Shown: piece by piece, positions 47,461 through 57,042 of the stretch
Numbering within the stretch: position 1 is the stretch's first letter
Layout of the letters: every line of letters starts with the position of its first letter
NCBI RefSeq assembly: GCF_014197855.1
Contig: NZ_JACIGJ010000003.1
Location: 62,001-126,000 of the forward strand
DNA: 64,000 nt
Origin: Roseospira marina
Lineage (GTDB): Bacteria; Pseudomonadota; Alphaproteobacteria; Rhodospirillales; Rhodospirillaceae
Direction of reading: 5' to 3'
Notes under the pieces: generated by a model
The model's database searches: none
Told to the model about the DNA's origin: nothing
Seen by the model: the letters and a program-made list of their open reading frames with translations, nothing else
Program-made: the position numbers and the translations under genes

Positions 47461-48480
47461 TCAGGGCGCGTAATCGGACGGCCGGAACGAGTCCAGCACC
47501 TGGAGGTAATTGGCCCGCTCATACGCGGCCGTATCGGCCACGGCCCGATGGCTGAGCGCGCCCCGGGCCTGGTCGATGCTGTCGTAGCCGCCGACTTCCA
47601 GGAACGCGCGCAGGCCGGAGACCAGGGTCTTCATATGCGCCGGCCCGTAACGCAGCAGGGCCGACGCCGTCATCACGACATCGGCGCCGACGAGGATGAA
47701 TTTCATCGCATCCTCAGCCCCCTGCACGCCGGTCGTCGCAGCGATGCTGGCGCCGTCGAGATGGCCGTACAGAATCCCGATCCAACGCAACGGCAGCCGC
47801 GCCTCGGCGGAGGTCGACAGATCCAGCGTCGGCAGCGCCCGCATGGCCTGAAGATCGATTTCCGGCTGATAGAAGCGGTTGAACAGAACGAGGCCGCTGG
47901 CCCCGGCTGCCACCAGACGGCGGGCCATGTGCCCCGGCGCACTGAAGTACGGCCCCAGCTTGACGGCCACCGGGATCGAGACCTCCTGGCGGACGGACTG
48001 AAGAATGCTCTCCACCCGCGCCTCGACCGCCGCCCCGGACTCGTCCAGATCCGCGGCGACGTAATAGACGTTGAGTTCGAGGGCCGGCGCGCCGGCCTCC
48101 TCCATCATGCGGGCATACTGGGTCCAGCCCCGGGGGCTGACCCCGTTCAGGCTGGGAATCACCGGGATGGCGCAGCTCTCCCGCGCCCGGCGGATCAGAT
48201 CGAGCGTCTCGTCCCCACCGATACCCACATCATCCATCGACGCGGCGGGGAAGTACCCGCCCGAGACCTCCGCATGGCTCTCCGCGCCCACCTCCGAGAG
48301 CCCGTGCATGGCCTCCCGTTCCCGCTGGATCCGCTCCTCGAACAGCGAGGGCAGAATCACCGCGGCCGCCCCCGCATCCTCCAGCCGCCTTATCCCGTCC
48401 AACGTTCCGGACAGCGGCGAGGCCGAGGCCACGATGGGATGGTCCAGCGTTAGCCCCAGATAGCGCGTCGTCATATCCAT
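47461..48480 (-). CDS. Dihydroorotate dehydrogenase-like flavoprotein
   Basis: A 339-residue TIM-barrel FMN protein. LGLTLDHPIVASASPLSGT opens the barrel, with ALELNVYY, PVAVKLGPYFSA and LVLFNRFYQPEID in order. Later segments GVQGAEDAMKFILVGADVV fit the FMN phosphate site. The class is close to DHOD and dihydropyrimidine dehydrogenase relatives, but pyrimidine-biosynthesis residues cannot be confirmed. It lies downstream of nifJ with its own promoter candidate. Known neighbours suggest an electron-transfer role with ferredoxin; uncertain. Confidence 0.82.
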   Translation of the reverse strand: MDMTTRYLGLTLDHPIVASASPLSGTLDGIRRLEDAGAAAVILPSLFEERIQREREAMHGLSEVGAESHAEVSGGYFPAASMDDVGIGGDETLDLIRRARESCAIPVIPSLNGVSPRGWTQYARMMEEAGAPALELNVYYVAADLDESGAAVEARVESILQSVRQEVSIPVAVKLGPYFSAPGHMARRLVAAGASGLVLFNRFYQPEIDLQAMRALPTLDLSTSAEARLPLRWIGILYGHLDGASIAATTGVQGAEDAMKFILVGADVVMTASALLRYGPAHMKTLVSGLRAFLEVGGYDSIDQARGALSHRAVADTAAYERANYLQVLDSFRPSDYAP

Positions 48481-48521
48481 GGATGGTCTCTCCCTCAGAC
48501 CCGAGTCCCTACCCTGCCCCG

Positions 48522-48551
48522 TTTATCGCCATACCGAACGGCCGGGGTCAA
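48522..48551 (-). promoter_or_regulatory. Possible sigma70 promoter of the DHOD-like gene
   Basis: On the minus strand, TTGACC (48551-48546) and GATAAA (48527-48522) are separated by 18 bases and lie about 42 bases before the DHOD-like start. The -35 is near consensus; the -10 is moderate. Confidence 0.45.
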
Positions 48552-48637
48552 TTTGTCTTGGTATTTTGTCCGCACGCTCCCCGCCCCGGCTCGCCGCCCG
48601 CGGGGGCCGCAAACCGGGGTGTCGCCTTTCCGTCCGC

Positions 48638-51600
48638 TTACATTTGCCCGCGCGGTCCCTCGCGCGCCATCTCCTCGTACAGGTGGTACTTGGCCAGAAC
48701 CTGCTCCTGCGCCTGCGCCATCAGGCGCCGCGCCGTGTCCGGATCGCTGACCGCCAGGGCACGATAGCGCAGTTCGTTCTGGGTGTAGGCGGACAGCGGC
48801 ACGCGGGGGCGCGGGCTGTCCAGGATGAAGGGATTCTCCTCCGCCTCGCGAACGGCAGGGTTGTAGCGCAGCAACGGCCAGTAGCCGCTCTTGACCGCCA
48901 GGTCCTGCTGCTCCATGCCCCGGTCCATGGCGATGCCGTGGGCGATGCAGTGGCTGTAGGCCAGGATGAGCGACGGGCCGGGGTACTGCTCCGCCTCGCG
49001 GAAGGCGTTCAGCACATGCTGCGGGTTGGCGCCCATGGCCACGCGGGCGACATAGACGTTGCCGTAGCTGATGGCCTGAAGCGCCAGGTCCTTCTTGCCG
49101 ACGCGCTTGCCGGCGGCGGCGAACTTGGCGACCGCGCCGACCGGAGTCGCCTTGGACATCTGGCCGCCGGTGTTGGAGTACACCTCCGTATCCATGACCA
49201 GGATGTTGACGTCGCGCCCACTGCCCAGGACATGATCGAGGCCGCCCGACCCGATGTCATAGGCCCAGCCGTCGCCGCCCACGATCCAGATCGAGCGACG
49301 CACCAGATGATCGACCACCGACAGCAGATGGCGGGCGTCGTCGTCCTCCAGCGACTCCAGCAGCGCGCGCAGCGTCTCCACCCGGGCGCGCTGCGCGACA
49401 AGCTCCGATTCCGTGCGCTGCGGCGCCTCCAGGATCGATGCCGCGAGCGACCGGCCGACCACGGGCGCCAGCCGCGCCAGCAGGTCTCGGGCCAGCCGGA
49501 CGTGGTTGTCGGCGGACAGGCGGAAGCCCAGGCCAAACTCCGCGTTGTCCTCGAACAGGCTGTTGGACCACGCCGGACCGCGCCCGGTGTCGTCCACCGC
49601 CCAGGGTGTGGTGGGCAGGTTGCCGCCGTAGATCGACGAACAACCGGTGGCGTTGGCGACCTGAAGCCGGTCGCCGAAGAGCTGCGACAAGAGCCGAACG
49701 TAGGGCGTCTCGCCGCAACCGGCGCAGGCCCCGGAGAACTCGAACAGCGGCCGGAGGAACTGGGCGCCGCGCACGGTCGAAAAGTCCACCCGGGCGCGGT
49801 CGTTGACCGGCAGCGCCTCGAAGAAGCCCTGATGCAGGCTGACCTCATCCGCGATGCTGAGCTTGTCGACCATGTTGATGGCGCGGCGGTCGCCGCTGGA
49901 CGGGTCGCGCACCGGGCAGACACTGACGCACAGCGCGCAGCCGGTGCAGTCCGCCGCCATGACCTGGAGCGTGAACCGCGTATCGGGGAAGCCGCGGGCA
50001 TCGACCGTCGCCGACGGGAAGCCGGCGGGCGCGCCGTCCAGCCGGCCCTCGTTGTAGAACTTGGTGCGGATCACGGCGTGCGGACACACCATCGAACAGT
50101 TGCCGCACTGGATGCACAGATCCGGATCCCACCTCGGGATCTGCGTGGCGATATCGCGCTTTTCGTACTGCGTGGTGCCGCTGGGGAAGGTGCCGTCCGC
50201 CGGCAGCGCACTGACCGGCAGGGAGTCACCGCGCCCGGCCAGCATCACACCGGTCACGAACCGCAGGAAGTCCGGCGCGGTGTCCGGGATCAGGGCCCGC
50301 ATGGGCGGCGCGTCCACATCGGCCGCCAAGGGCGGGATCGGCACCTCCTTCAGATGGGCGATCGCCATGTCGACGCCGGCGTGGTTCTTGCGGATGACCT
50401 CCTCGCCCTGACGCTTGTAGGTCTTGGCGATGGCGGCCTTGATTCGCTCAATGGCGATATGCGGCGGCAGCACGTTGGACAGCGCGAAGAAGCAGGTCTG
50501 CATGATGGTGTTGACCCGCCGCCCCAGACCAGCCTCGCGGGCGACGCTGACGGCGTCGATGGTGTGCAGCTTCAGGTTCTTCTCGCGGATCGTCCGGCGC
50601 ATCTCCGCCGGCAGATGCCTCCAGGTTTCCTCGGGCGAATACGGGCTGTTCAGCAGCACGTCGGCGCCCGGAGCGGCGCGGTCCACGATGTCGATGGAGG
50701 TCACGAAGTTGAATTGGTGGCAGGCGATGAAGTTGGCGTGCTCCACCAGATACGGCGCCGTGATCGGACGTGGGCCGAAGCGCAGGTGGGACACCGTGCG
50801 GGAGCCTGACTTCTTGGAGTCGTAGACGAAGTACGCCTGGGCGAACCGGTCGGGGTCCGACCCGATGATCTTGATGCTGTTCTTGTTGGCGCCGACCGTC
50901 CCATCTGAGCCGAGCCCGTGGAAAATAGCGCGGACGGTATCGTCAGACTCGGTCGAATAGTCCGCTTCGTAGGGCAGGCTCAGGTGGGTCACGTCGTCGG
51001 TGATGCCCACGGTGAAGCGCTTTTTCGGCTCCGGCCGGGCGAGTTCGTCGAACACCGCCTTGGCCATGCCCGGCGTGAACTCCTTGGACGACAACCCATA
51101 GCGTCCACCGATGACACGCGGCATGGCCGCCATCGGCAGCGTGCCCGACGCGGCCGCCTCGGCCAAGGTGGCCAGCACGTCCATGAACAGGGGCTCGCCG
51201 AGGACGCCGCTTTCCTTGGTGCGGTCCAGCACGGCGATGGCGCGCGTGGTGGGCGGCAGCGCGTCGAGAAAGCGGGACTCGGACCACGGCCGGAACAGCC
51301 GCACCTGAAGCACACCCACACCCGCGCCGCTCTCGTTCATATGCGCGGCCGTGGTGGCCGCGGTCTCCACCCCGGAGCCCATGACGATGATGACGCGCTC
51401 GGCATCGGGGGCGCCGTGGTAGGTGAACGGCGCCAGCGGCCGACCGGTCGCGGCGGACACACGCTCCATGGCGCGCTCGACCACGTCCGGCATGCGGTCG
51501 TAATACGGATTCGCGGCCTCGCGCGCCTGGAAGTACACATCCGGGTTCATCGCGGTGCCGCGCACGAACGGTCGCTCCGGGCTCAGCGCCCGCAGCCGGT

Positions 51601-52261
51601 GCGCCCGCACAAGATCGTCATCGATCAGGTCGCGGATCACGTCGTCCGGGATCAGGTCGATCTTGTTGACCTCGTGCGACGTCCGGAACCCGTCGAAGAA
51701 GTGCACGATCGGCACCCGCCCTTCCAGGGTGGCGATCTGGGAGACCAGGGCGTTGTCGTGCGCCTCCTGCACCGAGGACGACGCCAGCATGGCGAAGCCC
51801 GTGGTGCGCGCGGCCATCACATCCTGATGGTCGCCGAAGATCGACAGAGCGCTGGTCGCCAGCGCGCGCGCCGCCACATGCACCACGCAGGCGGTCAACT
51901 CGCCGGCGATCTTGTACATGTTGGGCAGCATGAGCATCAGGCCCTGCGACGCCGTGAAGGTCGTCGCCAGCGAACCGGCCTGAAGCGCGCCGTGCAGCGC
52001 GCCGGCGGCTCCGCCCTCGCTCTGCATCTCCATGACATCCGGGATGGTGCCCCAGATGTTCGTGCGCCGTTCGCTGGACCATTGGTCGGCGAACTCCGCC
52101 ATCGGCGAGGAGGGCGTGATGGGATAGATCGCGCACACCTCGTTGACGCGGTAGGCGATATGCGCGCACGCTTCGTTGCCGTCGATCATGACGCGCGTAA
52201 CATCGGCGCGACCCTTGGCCAGTGGGGCCGTCGGGTGCGAAGGCGCAGTGGTATCGGGCAT
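48638..52261 (-). CDS. nifJ: Pyruvate:ferredoxin (flavodoxin) oxidoreductase
   Basis: A 1207-residue single-chain PFOR that oxidises pyruvate to acetyl-CoA and CO2 with ferredoxin or flavodoxin as acceptor, or the reverse. The N-terminal domain has YPITPSSPMAEFAD, with a conserved threonine. Two 4Fe-4S clusters are seen (CIQCGNCSMVCPH and CTGCALCVSVCPV), and a further Cys pair is in CAGCGETPY. The TPP motif is GDGWAYDIGSGGLDHV with NTEVYSNTGGQ-like MDTEVYSNTGGQMSK. Length is standard. It follows the GltD-like gene by about 85 bases, fitting a redox operon for anaerobic or nitrogen-fixing growth. Confidence 0.97.
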   Translation of the reverse strand: MPDTTAPSHPTAPLAKGRADVTRVMIDGNEACAHIAYRVNEVCAIYPITPSSPMAEFADQWSSERRTNIWGTIPDVMEMQSEGGAAGALHGALQAGSLATTFTASQGLMLMLPNMYKIAGELTACVVHVAARALATSALSIFGDHQDVMAARTTGFAMLASSSVQEAHDNALVSQIATLEGRVPIVHFFDGFRTSHEVNKIDLIPDDVIRDLIDDDLVRAHRLRALSPERPFVRGTAMNPDVYFQAREAANPYYDRMPDVVERAMERVSAATGRPLAPFTYHGAPDAERVIIVMGSGVETAATTAAHMNESGAGVGVLQVRLFRPWSESRFLDALPPTTRAIAVLDRTKESGVLGEPLFMDVLATLAEAAASGTLPMAAMPRVIGGRYGLSSKEFTPGMAKAVFDELARPEPKKRFTVGITDDVTHLSLPYEADYSTESDDTVRAIFHGLGSDGTVGANKNSIKIIGSDPDRFAQAYFVYDSKKSGSRTVSHLRFGPRPITAPYLVEHANFIACHQFNFVTSIDIVDRAAPGADVLLNSPYSPEETWRHLPAEMRRTIREKNLKLHTIDAVSVAREAGLGRRVNTIMQTCFFALSNVLPPHIAIERIKAAIAKTYKRQGEEVIRKNHAGVDMAIAHLKEVPIPPLAADVDAPPMRALIPDTAPDFLRFVTGVMLAGRGDSLPVSALPADGTFPSGTTQYEKRDIATQIPRWDPDLCIQCGNCSMVCPHAVIRTKFYNEGRLDGAPAGFPSATVDARGFPDTRFTLQVMAADCTGCALCVSVCPVRDPSSGDRRAINMVDKLSIADEVSLHQGFFEALPVNDRARVDFSTVRGAQFLRPLFEFSGACAGCGETPYVRLLSQLFGDRLQVANATGCSSIYGGNLPTTPWAVDDTGRGPAWSNSLFEDNAEFGLGFRLSADNHVRLARDLLARLAPVVGRSLAASILEAPQRTESELVAQRARVETLRALLESLEDDDARHLLSVVDHLVRRSIWIVGGDGWAYDIGSGGLDHVLGSGRDVNILVMDTEVYSNTGGQMSKATPVGAVAKFAAAGKRVGKKDLALQAISYGNVYVARVAMGANPQHVLNAFREAEQYPGPSLILAYSHCIAHGIAMDRGMEQQDLAVKSGYWPLLRYNPAVREAEENPFILDSPRPRVPLSAYTQNELRYRALAVSDPDTARRLMAQAQEQVLAKYHLYEEMAREGPRGQM

Positions 52262-52346
52262 GGTCAGCCGTCCTCCATGACCAGGGACGCGCCGGCCGGC
52301 GCACGCGGCCTGAACGGCCGGCGCGCGACACGCGCGGCCCGGACCC

Positions 52347-53990
52347 TCAGTGATTCGGTTCCGGGATCATTTCGATCGCGTGGCAGGGGCATTGGTCGTG
52401 GCACACGCCGCAGCCGGTGCAGCGTTCCAGGTCGACCCGGTAGCCCTTGCCGCGCCCGAGCTTCTGAATGGCGTTCTCGGGGCAGGCCCCGTGGCAGCCA
52501 TCGCACTCATAGCAGTTGCCGCACGACAGGCAGCGACGGGATTCGTAGTGCGCCTCCGGCCCGGTCAGGCCGCCCACCACCTCATCAAACCCCGAGGTCG
52601 CCTCGTCGACCGTCACATGAGGCTGCGCCCGTGGGTCCGCCTCCACGTAATACGGCACCTTCAGGTCCGCGAAGCTGACCCCCGGGTTGCGCGCCTTGGG
52701 CTGGTACAAGCCCCCGCGCAGCCACGTGTCGATGCAGCGGGCCGCCTGCTTGCCGTGGCCGACGGCGATGGTCACCGACCGCTCCGACGGCACCATGTCG
52801 CCCCCGGCGAACACCCCGGGCGCGCCGGTCATCATGCGCTCGTCGACCCGCACCGTTCCGTCCCGGTCGAAGCTCAGACCCGGCACGGAGCGCAGAAAGC
52901 TGGTGTCGGTATCCTGGCCCAGCGCCAGGATCAAGTCGTCCGCCAGGATCGTTTCCGTCTCGCCAGTGGGACGGGGACGGCCCCGGTCGTCGAGTTCCAT
53001 GATCTCGACGGTCATGGCGGTTTCATCGAGGCTCTTGATCGCGCGCAGCCAGTGGATTTCCACGCCCTCGTCGAGCGCCTCCTGCGCCTCGAAATCGTGC
53101 GCCGGCATATGCTCCCGGTCGCGACGGTAGACGATCAGCGGCTCATGGCCGAGGCGCTTGACCACGCGAGCGGCGTCCATCGCCGTATTGCCACCACCGT
53201 AGACCGCGACGCGGCGGCCGAGGCGCGGGCGTTCGCCCGACTCGACGCTCTTCAGGAACGAGACCGCGTCCAGCATGGGCGCGGCGTCCCGAGCCGGAAT
53301 CTCGACCCGCTTGGACAGGTGCGCGCCGACGGCGATGAACACGGCGTCGAACCGACCCGCCTGTCGTTCCGCTTCAAGATCGGTGACCTTGTGGTTCAGC
53401 TTCAGGTCGACGCCGAGGTCGAGAATGCGCTGGATTTCCCGGTCCAGCACGTCGCGCGGCAGCCGGTAAGCCGGAATGCCGAAGTGCATCATGCCGCCGG
53501 GGATCGGCCCCGCCTCGGTGATGGTGACGGCGTGGCCCCGACGCGCGAGGTGATAGGCTGCCGACAGGCCGCTGGGTCCGCCGCCGACGATCAGCACGCG
53601 CTTGCCCGTGACCTCCTTGGGCGGCTCGAACCGCCAGCCGCGCTCCAGCGCACAATCGCCCAGATAGCGCTCGACCGCATGGATGGACACACTCGCGTCG
53701 AGGTCCTTGCGGTTACACGCATCCTCGCACGGGTGATAGCAGACCCGGCCGTGCACCGCCGGCATCGGGTTGTCCTGGGTCAGGATCCGCCACGCGCCCT
53801 CGTCGTCGCCCGATTGGGCGAGGGCCAGCCAGGCCTGAATATTCTCCCCGGCGGGGCAGGCCTGATTGCACGGCGGCAGGTGATCGACATAGACGGGGCG
53901 CCGAACCCGTTCCGGGCCTGTCCGGCGCTCATGGCGCATATCCAACGGACGGGTCATGTCCGATGGGCGGTGAAGCGAGGCCTCTGACAT
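52347..53990 (-). CDS. GltD-like NAD(P)H oxidoreductase with C-terminal ferredoxin domain
   Basis: A 547-residue flavoprotein. N-terminal Fe-S helical domain (CNQACPAGENIQAW, CYHPCEDACNR), FAD site (VLIVGGGPSGLSAAYHLA), NAD(P) site (VAVYGGGNTAMDAARV), then GVFAGGDMV. The C-terminus has CLSCGNCYECDGCHGACP and CTGCGVCHDQCP, two ferredoxin-type clusters. It resembles the small subunit of glutamate synthase, but no large subunit is present. Position directly before nifJ suggests it links NAD(P)H and ferredoxin pools. The ATG at 53990 has AAGGAA; upstream in-frame sequence is spacer. Confidence 0.9.
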   Translation of the reverse strand: MSEASLHRPSDMTRPLDMRHERRTGPERVRRPVYVDHLPPCNQACPAGENIQAWLALAQSGDDEGAWRILTQDNPMPAVHGRVCYHPCEDACNRKDLDASVSIHAVERYLGDCALERGWRFEPPKEVTGKRVLIVGGGPSGLSAAYHLARRGHAVTITEAGPIPGGMMHFGIPAYRLPRDVLDREIQRILDLGVDLKLNHKVTDLEAERQAGRFDAVFIAVGAHLSKRVEIPARDAAPMLDAVSFLKSVESGERPRLGRRVAVYGGGNTAMDAARVVKRLGHEPLIVYRRDREHMPAHDFEAQEALDEGVEIHWLRAIKSLDETAMTVEIMELDDRGRPRPTGETETILADDLILALGQDTDTSFLRSVPGLSFDRDGTVRVDERMMTGAPGVFAGGDMVPSERSVTIAVGHGKQAARCIDTWLRGGLYQPKARNPGVSFADLKVPYYVEADPRAQPHVTVDEATSGFDEVVGGLTGPEAHYESRRCLSCGNCYECDGCHGACPENAIQKLGRGKGYRVDLERCTGCGVCHDQCPCHAIEMIPEPNH

Positions 53991-54386
53991 GGAGCGTTCC
54001 TTCCCGTATCCCGAGCGACGCTCTTTTCGGCGCTTCGCCCGATCTTGGCGCTGCCCGGGGGGCGATGTAGGCCTTCCGGGTGGCGCGGCGCGGCCCATGG
54101 TACCCGAAACCCGCTCATGAAACAGGGGTGAATTGCGACCCAATGCAAATCGTTCGGGTTGGCGGTCCGGGTTTCGCAGGCGCAACCAGAGCACGATTAT
54201 TGGCACACCCACGGCCTGCGAACGGGGCACATCCGTCAACCCTCGCGAAACCCATCGCTCCACTCTCCCTTGATGCGCCACCCCCTCTCTCGTCATGATG
54301 AAACACGCGGTCCCCGGGTGCACTGCAACCATGAAGGCCCGCGGGACCCAACACCCGATCACGTCATCGCGGGAGGACCGTCCCCC
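53991..54386. other. Divergent spacer between GltD-like and MetX-like genes
   Basis: A 396-bp region with no supported gene. It must hold the promoters of both divergent genes. I see no strong hexamer pair, terminator or operator; a TTGATG near 54270 could be a -35 for the hydrolase gene. Confidence 0.5.
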
Positions 54387-55589
54387 ATGCCCAAGCCATC
54401 AACTCTCTCTTTGGTTGCCGCCGGCGCGCTCGCCGCTCTGATGCTCGCGCCGACCAACCCGGCCACCGCCTACGAGCCCCTGGTCGAGAAGCAGAGCATC
54501 ACGATCCCCGCCTTCACCACGCAAGGCGGGGCCACCATCCCCGATATGACCCTGGGATGGGAGGCCTATGGGACGCTCAACGCGGCGCGCGACAACGCCG
54601 TGCTCATCACCCACTACTTTTCCGGAAACTCCCACGCGGCCGGGCGCTATGATGCCGACGACGCCGCCCCGGGCTATTGGGACAGCATTATCGGGTCCGG
54701 CAAGCCCATCGACACCGACACCTACTATGTCATCAGCATGGACACACCGGTGAACCTGGGCGCCCATGATCCGCACGTCATCACAACCGGCCCAGCCACC
54801 GTGAATCCGGACACCGGCAGGCCGTGGGGCATGGCGTTCCCAATCCTGACCATCCGCGATTTCGTGGAGACGCAGACGGCGCTGCTCGACACGCTGGGCA
54901 TCACGCGGCTGCACGCCGTGATGGGGGCGTCCATGGGCTCGTTGCAGGCCTATGAATGGGCCTCCACCCATCCGGACCGCGTTGCGCGCGTGATCCCGGT
55001 CATCGGCTCCGGCTGGGCGGACGCCGACCTGATCGCCTGGCTGAACGTCTGGGGCGCGCCGATCCGCCTGGACCCGCACTGGAACGGCGGCGAGTACTAC
55101 GACGGCGAGCCGCCGACGCGGGGCCTGGCCGAGGCGCTCAAGATCGTCACCCTGCACGCCCAGAGCCCGGAGTGGTCCAACGGACTGTTCGGCCGCACCT
55201 GGGCCTCACCCGATGCGAACCCGGCGGACAGCTTCGACAATCGGTTTCAGGTCGAGGCCGTTCTGGACGCTGCGGGCGCGGCGCGTGCCCGGACCTCCGA
55301 CGCCAATCACTTCCTCTATCTGGCCAAGGCCAACCAGCTCTTTTACACCGGACACGGTGACAGCCTAGTGAAGGGCCTGCTCGATATCGAGGCCCCGGTC
55401 CTCATCATCCACACCAATGAAGACCTGATCTTCCCGGGCGACGCGGTGCGGGAGACGGCCACGCTCATCAAGAGCGACGGCACACCCGTGGACATCGTGG
55501 AGCTTCAGGGCACGCGCGGACACCTCGACGGTGTGCTGTCGATCGGTCAGGCCGGCGCAGCGATCCGCGCCTTCCTGACGGAGGAGTGA
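54387..55589 (+). CDS. Secreted MetX-like alpha/beta-hydrolase
   Basis: A 400-residue protein with a clear signal peptide (about residues 1-28, ending NPATA). The mature part follows the homoserine O-acetyltransferase (MetX) family: WEAYGTLN, HYFSGNSHAAG, nucleophile Ser in GASMGSLQAYEW, an Asp in NEDLIFPGD and His in GTRGHLDG. True MetX is cytoplasmic, so export argues for another esterase or acyltransfer role in the periplasm. A GGGAGGA site precedes the ATG. It stands alone between divergent and convergent genes. Confidence 0.88.
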   Translation: MPKPSTLSLVAAGALAALMLAPTNPATAYEPLVEKQSITIPAFTTQGGATIPDMTLGWEAYGTLNAARDNAVLITHYFSGNSHAAGRYDADDAAPGYWDSIIGSGKPIDTDTYYVISMDTPVNLGAHDPHVITTGPATVNPDTGRPWGMAFPILTIRDFVETQTALLDTLGITRLHAVMGASMGSLQAYEWASTHPDRVARVIPVIGSGWADADLIAWLNVWGAPIRLDPHWNGGEYYDGEPPTRGLAEALKIVTLHAQSPEWSNGLFGRTWASPDANPADSFDNRFQVEAVLDAAGAARARTSDANHFLYLAKANQLFYTGHGDSLVKGLLDIEAPVLIIHTNEDLIFPGDAVRETATLIKSDGTPVDIVELQGTRGHLDGVLSIGQAGAAIRAFLTEE

Positions 55590-55646
55590 GCCCGGCCGCC
55601 CCCCCCGCGCCCATCGCCACAGGGCCCGGGCGCGCCGCCTGGTCGC

Positions 55647-55859
55647 TCACCCACGCGGAGGCCGTGCCTCTTCGATGACGTCGAGGGCGACGACCCCCGT
55701 GTTCAGCACCTGCTTACCCATGTGCTCGAAGTTCACCGTCACGCGGTCTCCGACAACCGACTGGACCTGCCCCACGCCCCAGTCGGGCTGCGATGCGAGC
55801 CGAACCCGTGCCCCCGGCGCGACAAACCCTGATCCCGTAACCAAAAGGCCCATGTCCAT
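55647..55859 (-). CDS. DUF3553 small protein
   Basis: A 70-residue protein. PDWGVGQVQSVVGDRVTVNFEH is the core of DUF3553, an SH3/CarD-like small beta fold found in alphaproteobacteria and at the end of some UvrD helicases. No function is established. ATG at 55859 follows AAGGAG. Longer in-frame codons upstream (to 56387) overlap chpT on the other strand and are not used. Divergent from chpT. Confidence 0.82.
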   Translation of the reverse strand: MDMGLLVTGSGFVAPGARVRLASQPDWGVGQVQSVVGDRVTVNFEHMGKQVLNTGVVALDVIEEARPPRG

Positions 55860-56123
55860 GGTGTCATCTCCTTGCTTCGGGTGGACCCCTCCAACGTCGG
55901 CACCGCCCCTCATGGGACCGGGCCCCCTGGTACGGGAACCGTCTGTCCCTGTGCCACCGGTTCCCGTGCCAGGCTGCCCAGGCGTCCGGGCGTCCTGTTT
56001 CAGTGCCATGACATCCGTACATATCTTTTGTGACATGGGAGCGGGGCGGCAGGATTGCCAGTCGCCGCCCCACCATCCGGATTTGTATGGTGGGGTGGGC
56101 TTACGCGGGTTTGGGGGAGAAGC

Positions 56124-56771
56124 ATGACGAGCGAAGACCATACGCTTCGGCTTGCGCAGGGGCTGTGCACGCGGTTGTGCCATGATCTGGCCGGATCGCT
56201 GGGGGCGATCGGATCCGGCGCGGAGCTGTTGACCGAGGAAGGGGGTGCCGACCCCGAGGTCGTGGCCCTGATGGCGGACAGCGCCGCGGCGGCCACGACG
56301 CGCCTGCGCTTCCTGCGGGCGGTGCTGGGCGCGCCGTCCGGGCGCGGCCTGCTGCCGCACGAGGCCGGAACCCTGCTGGAGGCCCACATCGCCACACGCG
56401 GTGCCACGCTATCGCCCGCCCTGACATGGCATGTGCAGGGCCGCGGATCCGACGTCGAGGTCCGCCAGCGCGTGCAACTCCTGCTGAACCTCTGTCTCGT
56501 GGTTCTGGATGCGGCGCCCCGCTGCGAACAGCTCATGGTCGAGGATGCCGGCGGCGCCACCGCCACCATCGCGGCCACCGGGGTGGACACGCCGCAGACC
56601 ACGCCGCTGGACGGCCTGAGCACGGGCCTGACGGGAGCGGAGCACCACCATGATGCGCGCGCGGTCCAGGCCACCTACGCCGGTGCGCTTGCGCGCTCCC
56701 TGGGCATCACTGTTCGGGTCGACATTGAACCCAGCACCCTTTCGCTGCATCTCGGCACGACGGATCAATAA
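56124..56771 (+). CDS. chpT: Histidine phosphotransferase ChpT
   Basis: A 215-residue phosphotransferase. LCTRLCHDLAGSLGAIGSGAELL holds the phospho-accepting His20 on a DHp-like helix. The C-terminal part is a degenerate ATPase-like domain, ending in VRVDIEPSTLSLHLG. In alphaproteobacteria ChpT passes phosphate from CckA to CtrA and CpdR for cell-cycle or motility control. A GGGGGAGA site is present. It precedes the CheA fusion gene by 271 bp. Confidence 0.88.
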   Translation: MTSEDHTLRLAQGLCTRLCHDLAGSLGAIGSGAELLTEEGGADPEVVALMADSAAAATTRLRFLRAVLGAPSGRGLLPHEAGTLLEAHIATRGATLSPALTWHVQGRGSDVEVRQRVQLLLNLCLVVLDAAPRCEQLMVEDAGGATATIAATGVDTPQTTPLDGLSTGLTGAEHHHDARAVQATYAGALARSLGITVRVDIEPSTLSLHLGTTDQ

Positions 56772-56826
56772 GCGCCGATTCTCAACCGTACGGCGGTCCA
56801 CTGGACGGTCCGCCGGGCATCTTTGT

Positions 56827-56855
56827 TTTCCCAGCGGCGACGGCCCATGGTATAC
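56827..56855 (+). promoter_or_regulatory. Possible promoter of cheA
   Basis: TTCCCA (56827) and an extended -10, TG-G-TATACA (56847-56855), have a 17-base spacer. It lies about 190 bp before the cheA ATG. The -10 is good and the -35 poor. Confidence 0.42.
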
Positions 56856-57042
56856 AGACCCGACCTAGGACCGCTCCGGGTCGCATGAATGCACGACCGG
56901 GAACGCAGGATAGTTTGCATTCCAAACACCCCGTGACGACGCGACCGCGACACCAAAGAAACGGTGAGACCGGACCGGCGTTGCCCGGCGGTGTCCGTCC
57001 GGCCTGTCGGCCGGTATCCGGGCCATCCACGGGAGGATCCTC

